Assembly: GCA_045124055.1 (NCBI GenBank)
Contig: JBGVKZ010000036.1
Span: 62,001-126,000, forward strand
Origin: CALZKI01 sp045124055
GTDB lineage: Bacteria > Bacillota > Clostridia > Lachnospirales > Lachnospiraceae
Direction of reading: 5' to 3'
DNA length: 64,000 nucleotides
The notes beneath the pieces are model-generated. The model worked only from the letters and a program-made list of their open reading frames with translations, did not search any database and was not told where the DNA came from. The translations under genes were made by a program, and so were the position numbers. Of the stretch, positions 61,355 through 64,000 are shown one piece after another; the first letter of the stretch is position 1, and each line of letters begins with the position of its first letter.

Positions 61355-61894
61355 TTAGTAATTTTCTGCTTTTACCTGGAAGTATGACTGTGGGTGTGCA
61401 CATACAGGACATACTTCTGGAGCTTTCTTGCCAATAACTACATGTCCACAGTTTAAACACTGCCAAATGCAGTCGCCATCTTTAGAGAATACTAAATCAC
61501 CTTCGATGTTAGCAAGTAATTTACGATATCTTTCTTCATGTTCTTTTTCGATTGCGGCTACGCCATCAAATAATGCTGCAATTTCTGTGAACCCTTCTTC
61601 TCTAGCTTCCTGGGCAAATTTGGCATACATATCTGTCCATTCGTAGTTTTCACCTTCTGCTGCATCTTTTAAATTTTCTATGGTAGAAGGAACTGAACCA
61701 CCATGCAACAATTTGAACCATAACTTTGCATGTTCCTTTTCATTTGCTGCAGTTTCTTCAAAAATATTGGCAATCTGCACGTATCCATCTTTTTTTGCTT
61801 TTGATGCATAATATGTGTATTTATTTCTCGCCTGTGATTCGCCTGCAAATGCAGCCATTAAATTTGCTTCTGTTCTTGAACCTTTTAAATCCAT
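61355..61894 (-). CDS. rbr: Rubrerythrin
   Basis: 179 aa. The ferritin-like di-iron domain shows FAGESQARNKYTYYASKAKK and paired ExxH motifs (ETAANEKEHAKLW, AAIEKEHEERYRKL). The C-terminal rubredoxin-like domain has CLNCGHVVIGKKAPEVCPVC. Rubrerythrin reduces hydrogen peroxide in anaerobes using NADH-derived electrons. GGAGGACAATC precedes the ATG. It is probably its own unit, downstream of the SPFH operon. Confidence 0.95.
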   Translation of the reverse strand: MDLKGSRTEANLMAAFAGESQARNKYTYYASKAKKDGYVQIANIFEETAANEKEHAKLWFKLLHGGSVPSTIENLKDAAEGENYEWTDMYAKFAQEAREEGFTEIAALFDGVAAIEKEHEERYRKLLANIEGDLVFSKDGDCIWQCLNCGHVVIGKKAPEVCPVCAHPQSYFQVKAENY

Positions 61895-61938
61895 TTGATT
61901 GTCCTCCTTAAAAAGATATGTCTTATTGTACTATAAAA

Positions 61939-61954
61939 CTTATAAAAATATAAG
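61939..61954 (-). promoter_or_regulatory. AT-rich inverted repeat upstream of rubrerythrin
   Basis: CTTATA-N4-TATAAG, a perfect 6-bp inverted repeat 45 bases upstream of rbr. It resembles, but does not match, the PerR box (TTATAATNATTATAA), being one base short in the spacer. Confidence 0.3.
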
Positions 61955-61959
61955 CCTTT

Positions 61960-62163
61960 TTATGAAATATCTATTTCGGGTGGAACATCTATTTCGTCAG
62001 AAACATATTTTCCATTTTTCTTACGTTGTCTAACACATTCTGATAGTAAATATTCAATTTGTCCATTTACGCTTCTAAAGTCATCTTCTGCCCAAGAGGC
62101 GATTGCATCATACAATTTGGGTGACAACCTTAATGGAACTTGCTTTTTATTTAAATCTGCCAT
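61960..62163 (-). CDS. Small Arc-type ribbon-helix-helix DNA-binding protein
   Basis: 67 aa. NKKQVPLRLSPKLYDAIASW, then AEDDFRSVNGQIEYLLSECV, is a ribbon-helix-helix fold like Arc/MetJ proteins that bind operators as dimers. It is 11 bases downstream of the SPFH gene, a recurrent pairing in Firmicutes. It is a good candidate to bind the 19-bp palindrome over the SPFH operon promoter and repress its own operon. Confidence 0.78.
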   Translation of the reverse strand: MADLNKKQVPLRLSPKLYDAIASWAEDDFRSVNGQIEYLLSECVRQRKKNGKYVSDEIDVPPEIDIS

Positions 62164-62174
62164 ATTCTCATTTC

Positions 62175-63197
62175 CTAGTATAAACTACCTGTATTTACGA
62201 TTGGCTGAGCATCGTGATTACCACAAAGAACTACTAATAAATTAGATACCATTGCAGCTTTTCTTTCTTCATCTAACTGAACTAAATCGTTTTCATTTAA
62301 TCTTTCTAATGCCATTTCCACCATACCCACAGCACCATCTACAATCATCTTTCTAGCATCAATGATAGCAGAAGCTTGCTGACGTTGCAACATTACTGCC
62401 GCAATTTCTGTGGCATAAGCAAGATATGTAATTCTAGCTTCCACGATTTCAATTCCGGCTTCATCTACACGGCTCTGAATCTCATCACGAATTCTGGCTG
62501 CTACCACTTCACTGGAACCTCGAAGGCTGCCTTCATCTGCCACTCCATCTCCGGTTGTATCTACATTTGGTGCCACATCATAAGGATATAATCGAACAAT
62601 ATTTCTAAGGGCTGAATCACACTGCAAGGATAAATATTCTTTATAATTATCTACGTTGAATACCGCTTTGGCTGTATCTACAATTTTCCAAGTTACTGCA
62701 ATACCGATTTCTACCGGATTACCCAGACAATCGTTGATTTTCTGACGACTGTTATTTAATGTCATAATCTTAAGTGAAATTTTATTACTCGGTGCTATAC
62801 TTACTGCTGCTGTGCTGCCACCTGTTGTTCCGGCTGTAAACAGTGTAGTCTGATTACTTACATCACCACTTTGATTTAATTTTGTTGCTGCGGCTGGATT
62901 TACACTTGTACAGAAAGGATTTACACAGTAAAATCCTTCTCCCTTTAAAGTGCCAATATACTTGCCAAACAAGGTAAGCACTAATGCTTCCTGTGGTTTT
63001 AAAATTTTCAAACCACAAAGAGGTATCCAAGCAACTAAAAGTACTATAATGCTAAGAATTAAAAGTACAGGACTCATTCCTTTATCCAGGCTAATGCCCC
63101 CAAAGACAACTCCTACAATAGAGATAATTTCCACGAGAATTCCTAATAACAGCACTAACATACCATTCTTTTTCCCAATTAATACTTTTTCTTCCAT
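62175..63197 (-). CDS. SPFH-domain (stomatin/prohibitin) membrane protein
   Basis: 340 aa from the ATG at 63195-63197, which has AAAGGAG 10 bases upstream; the longer reading to 63230 runs into the operator. Two membrane segments at residues about 13-33 and 38-60 precede the SPFH domain (ILKPQEALVLTLFGKYIGTL, FCVNPF-type, VEIGIAVTWKIVDTAKAVFN, RLYPYDVAPNVDTTG, RVDEAGIEIVEARITYLAYA) with a C-terminal helical tail (QRQQASAIIDARKMIVDGAV). SPFH proteins form membrane-bound rings that organise lipid domains or regulate proteases. Confidence 0.9.
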   Translation of the reverse strand: MEEKVLIGKKNGMLVLLLGILVEIISIVGVVFGGISLDKGMSPVLLILSIIVLLVAWIPLCGLKILKPQEALVLTLFGKYIGTLKGEGFYCVNPFCTSVNPAAATKLNQSGDVSNQTTLFTAGTTGGSTAAVSIAPSNKISLKIMTLNNSRQKINDCLGNPVEIGIAVTWKIVDTAKAVFNVDNYKEYLSLQCDSALRNIVRLYPYDVAPNVDTTGDGVADEGSLRGSSEVVAARIRDEIQSRVDEAGIEIVEARITYLAYATEIAAVMLQRQQASAIIDARKMIVDGAVGMVEMALERLNENDLVQLDEERKAAMVSNLLVVLCGNHDAQPIVNTGSLY

Positions 63198-63221
63198 ATA
63201 TATCGAACTCCTTTTTCTTTT

Positions 63222-63240
63222 TGATATCATAATGATATCA
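63222..63240. promoter_or_regulatory. 19-bp perfect palindrome over the SPFH promoter (candidate operator)
   Basis: TGATATCAT-A-ATGATATCA: nine paired bases on each side of one central base. It covers the -10 box of the SPFH promoter, so binding would block polymerase. The downstream ribbon-helix-helix protein is the likely binder. Confidence 0.7.
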
Positions 63241-63259
63241 CATTAATTCCATTTGTCAA
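63232..63259 (-). promoter_or_regulatory. Promoter of the SPFH-RHH operon
   Basis: Perfect TTGACA (63254-63259), 16 bases, TATCAT (63232-63237) on the minus strand. The -35 boxes of this and the divergent promoter overlap. Confidence 0.7.
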
Positions 63260-63281
63260 TACTTACTTTTTACTGTATAAT
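63253..63281 (+). promoter_or_regulatory. Divergent promoter of the plus-strand gene
   Basis: TTGTCA (63253-63258), 17 bases, perfect TATAAT (63276-63281). Only one of the two divergent promoters can easily be occupied at a time. Confidence 0.65.
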
Positions 63282-63336
63282 ACAAATTGTGTGTTTATCA
63301 CATATTCTATTAGAAAGATTACTTTGAGTTTCTATT

Positions 63337-63777
63337 ATGCAAAATATGAAGAATGGATTTTTGAGAAAAAGGAAGTTGTTTGAGGCAACCCTTATTCTTT
63401 TCCTAATTGCATCTTTGATAATTTGTATCGCCTGTAAAATGTCTGACAGCAACAGGTTTTATTTTGCTACCACAGAAAATAATGAAATGTCTTTAGAAGC
63501 TCAATATCTGAATTCTTCTTCCGCCTTTCATTTTGATTTTGCCAGGGAGGAAAGTCTTCGGAGTGCTACTCAATCGTATTCTAATATGAATTACTCTACC
63601 CCTCGTAATTCTAGAAGTGGATATCAGGCACACCTTATGTTTTTGGTATTCCTATTGGTATCTACTTTTGTTATTTTAAATCATCTACGTTCTTATGGTT
63701 ATTTCATTCTACAAAAAGAAAACTTTTCATCTATCTGTATAACCAAATTTATAGAACAATCCGACGGGAAAAAATAA
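63337..63777 (+). CDS. Hypothetical two-helix membrane protein
   Basis: 146 aa. Membrane segments at about residues 15-33 (FEATLILFLIASLIICIA) and 97-117 (AHLMFLVFLLVSTFVILNHL) flank a Ser/Asn/Tyr-rich outside loop. No domain recognised. The ATG has only a weak ribosome-binding site; the ATG at codon 4 is an alternative. It has its own promoter, divergent from the SPFH operon, and a terminator after it. Confidence 0.6.
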   Translation: MQNMKNGFLRKRKLFEATLILFLIASLIICIACKMSDSNRFYFATTENNEMSLEAQYLNSSSAFHFDFAREESLRSATQSYSNMNYSTPRNSRSGYQAHLMFLVFLLVSTFVILNHLRSYGYFILQKENFSSICITKFIEQSDGKK

Positions 63778-63801
63778 CGCATAAAACCTTCTAGTTTCTT
63801 G

Positions 63802-63826
63802 AAACTACTGATTTTTTCAGTAGTTT
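63802..63826 (+). terminator. Terminator after the hypothetical plus-strand gene
   Basis: AAACTACTGA, 5 T, TCAGTAGTTT: a perfect 10-bp stem followed by GTTTGCGTT. The tail is only partly T-rich, so it may let some polymerase pass into the next gene. Confidence 0.7.
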
Positions 63827-63868
63827 GTTTGCGTTGCAAAAAATACAATTTTAATTTTGGAGGTTTTT

Positions 63869-64000
63869 ATGAATCAGATTTTTATTACATTAATTACTAT
63901 TCTTTTTGGAATTATCGGTGGCGGTGCTACTATTTACTTAACTATCAGCATTCCTGCTATTATCATTTACAAAATTGTAAGAAGCATTAAATATAAAATT
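63869..64000 (+). CDS. Partial membrane protein gene, runs off the window
   Basis: 44 codons open to the window edge, starting at an ATG 5 bases after TTTGGAGG, a strong ribosome-binding site. The reading is MNQIFITLITILFGIIGGGA followed by TIYLTISIPAIIIYKIVRS: a long hydrophobic region with a GGG turn and then a basic stretch. It probably encodes a small two-helix or single-span membrane protein. Function unknown. Confidence 0.6.
   Translation, partial: MNQIFITLITILFGIIGGGATIYLTISIPAIIIYKIVRSIKYKI

Noticed and set aside
61925..61959. A PerR box upstream of rubrerythrin
   Set aside because: The inverted repeat is one base short in its spacing and matches only partly, so it is listed only as an inverted repeat.
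63799..63990. 63-codon plus-strand frame rich in Tyr/Cys at the window end
   Set aside because: It starts inside a terminator hairpin and overlaps, in another frame, the ORF at 63869 that has a strong ribosome-binding site.

Overview
The window is an AT-rich stretch of a low-GC Firmicute chromosome. It combines a long Bacillus/Clostridium-type fla/che operon ending at rpsB, three sporulation/germination genes (a sigK-like sigma factor, spoIIP, gpr), codY and a tetrahydrofolate riboswitch. This fits a motile, spore-forming member of class Clostridia, most likely Lachnospiraceae; I cannot name the genus. No rRNA, tRNA, CRISPR array, prophage or insertion sequence was seen.

Positions 1-34,600 (minus strand) hold one continuous flagellar/chemotaxis operon of 37 genes. 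It starts from a sigmaA-type promoter before flgB and runs flgB-flgC-fliE-fliF-fliG-fliH-fliI-fliJ-motE-fliK-flgD-(TIGR02530-type gene)-flgE-flbD-motA-motB-fliL-fliM-fliY-cheY-fliO-fliP-fliQ-fliR-flhB-flhA-flhF-flhG-(PilZ brake)-cheB-cheA-cheW-cheC-orf91-fliA-fapA-orf105-DUF6115-(MltG-like), then a terminator. Gaps are mostly under 30 bp and several genes overlap. A sigma28-like promoter sits inside the operon before fliK. The downstream gene, rpsB, has its promoter woven into the operon terminator. cheR, cheD and flagellin genes are absent from the window.

Positions 34,600-46,520 (minus) hold housekeeping and sporulation genes: codY, topA, dprA, comM, sigK-like, hemW, lepA, spoIIP and gpr. 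At 46,570-47,020 rpsT is on the plus strand with its own promoter, a structured leader and a bidirectional terminator.

Positions 47,037-63,200 (minus) are a mosaic of small operons: a LytTR regulator with a LiaF-like membrane partner; a DUF4234-like / zinc-ribbon / TPM membrane set; folT under a THF riboswitch; DUF2752 and TM2 proteins; a single-ORF fusion of an MFS transporter to a GH2 glycosidase; a six-helix chemoreceptor-like protein; a PurF paralogue that appears to have lost its glutaminase site; a small lipoprotein with a long folded leader; an NSS sodium symporter; rubrerythrin; and an SPFH / ribbon-helix-helix operon with a 19-bp palindrome over its -10 box. A divergent plus-strand gene and a partial membrane ORF close the window.

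The most interesting items are the MFS-GH2 fusion, the glutaminase-dead PurF paralogue, the leader with mutually exclusive hairpins before the lipoprotein gene, the LytTR-type direct repeats, the SPFH operator and the internal sigma28 promoter. All functional calls come from reading motifs and gene order; no database search was run.
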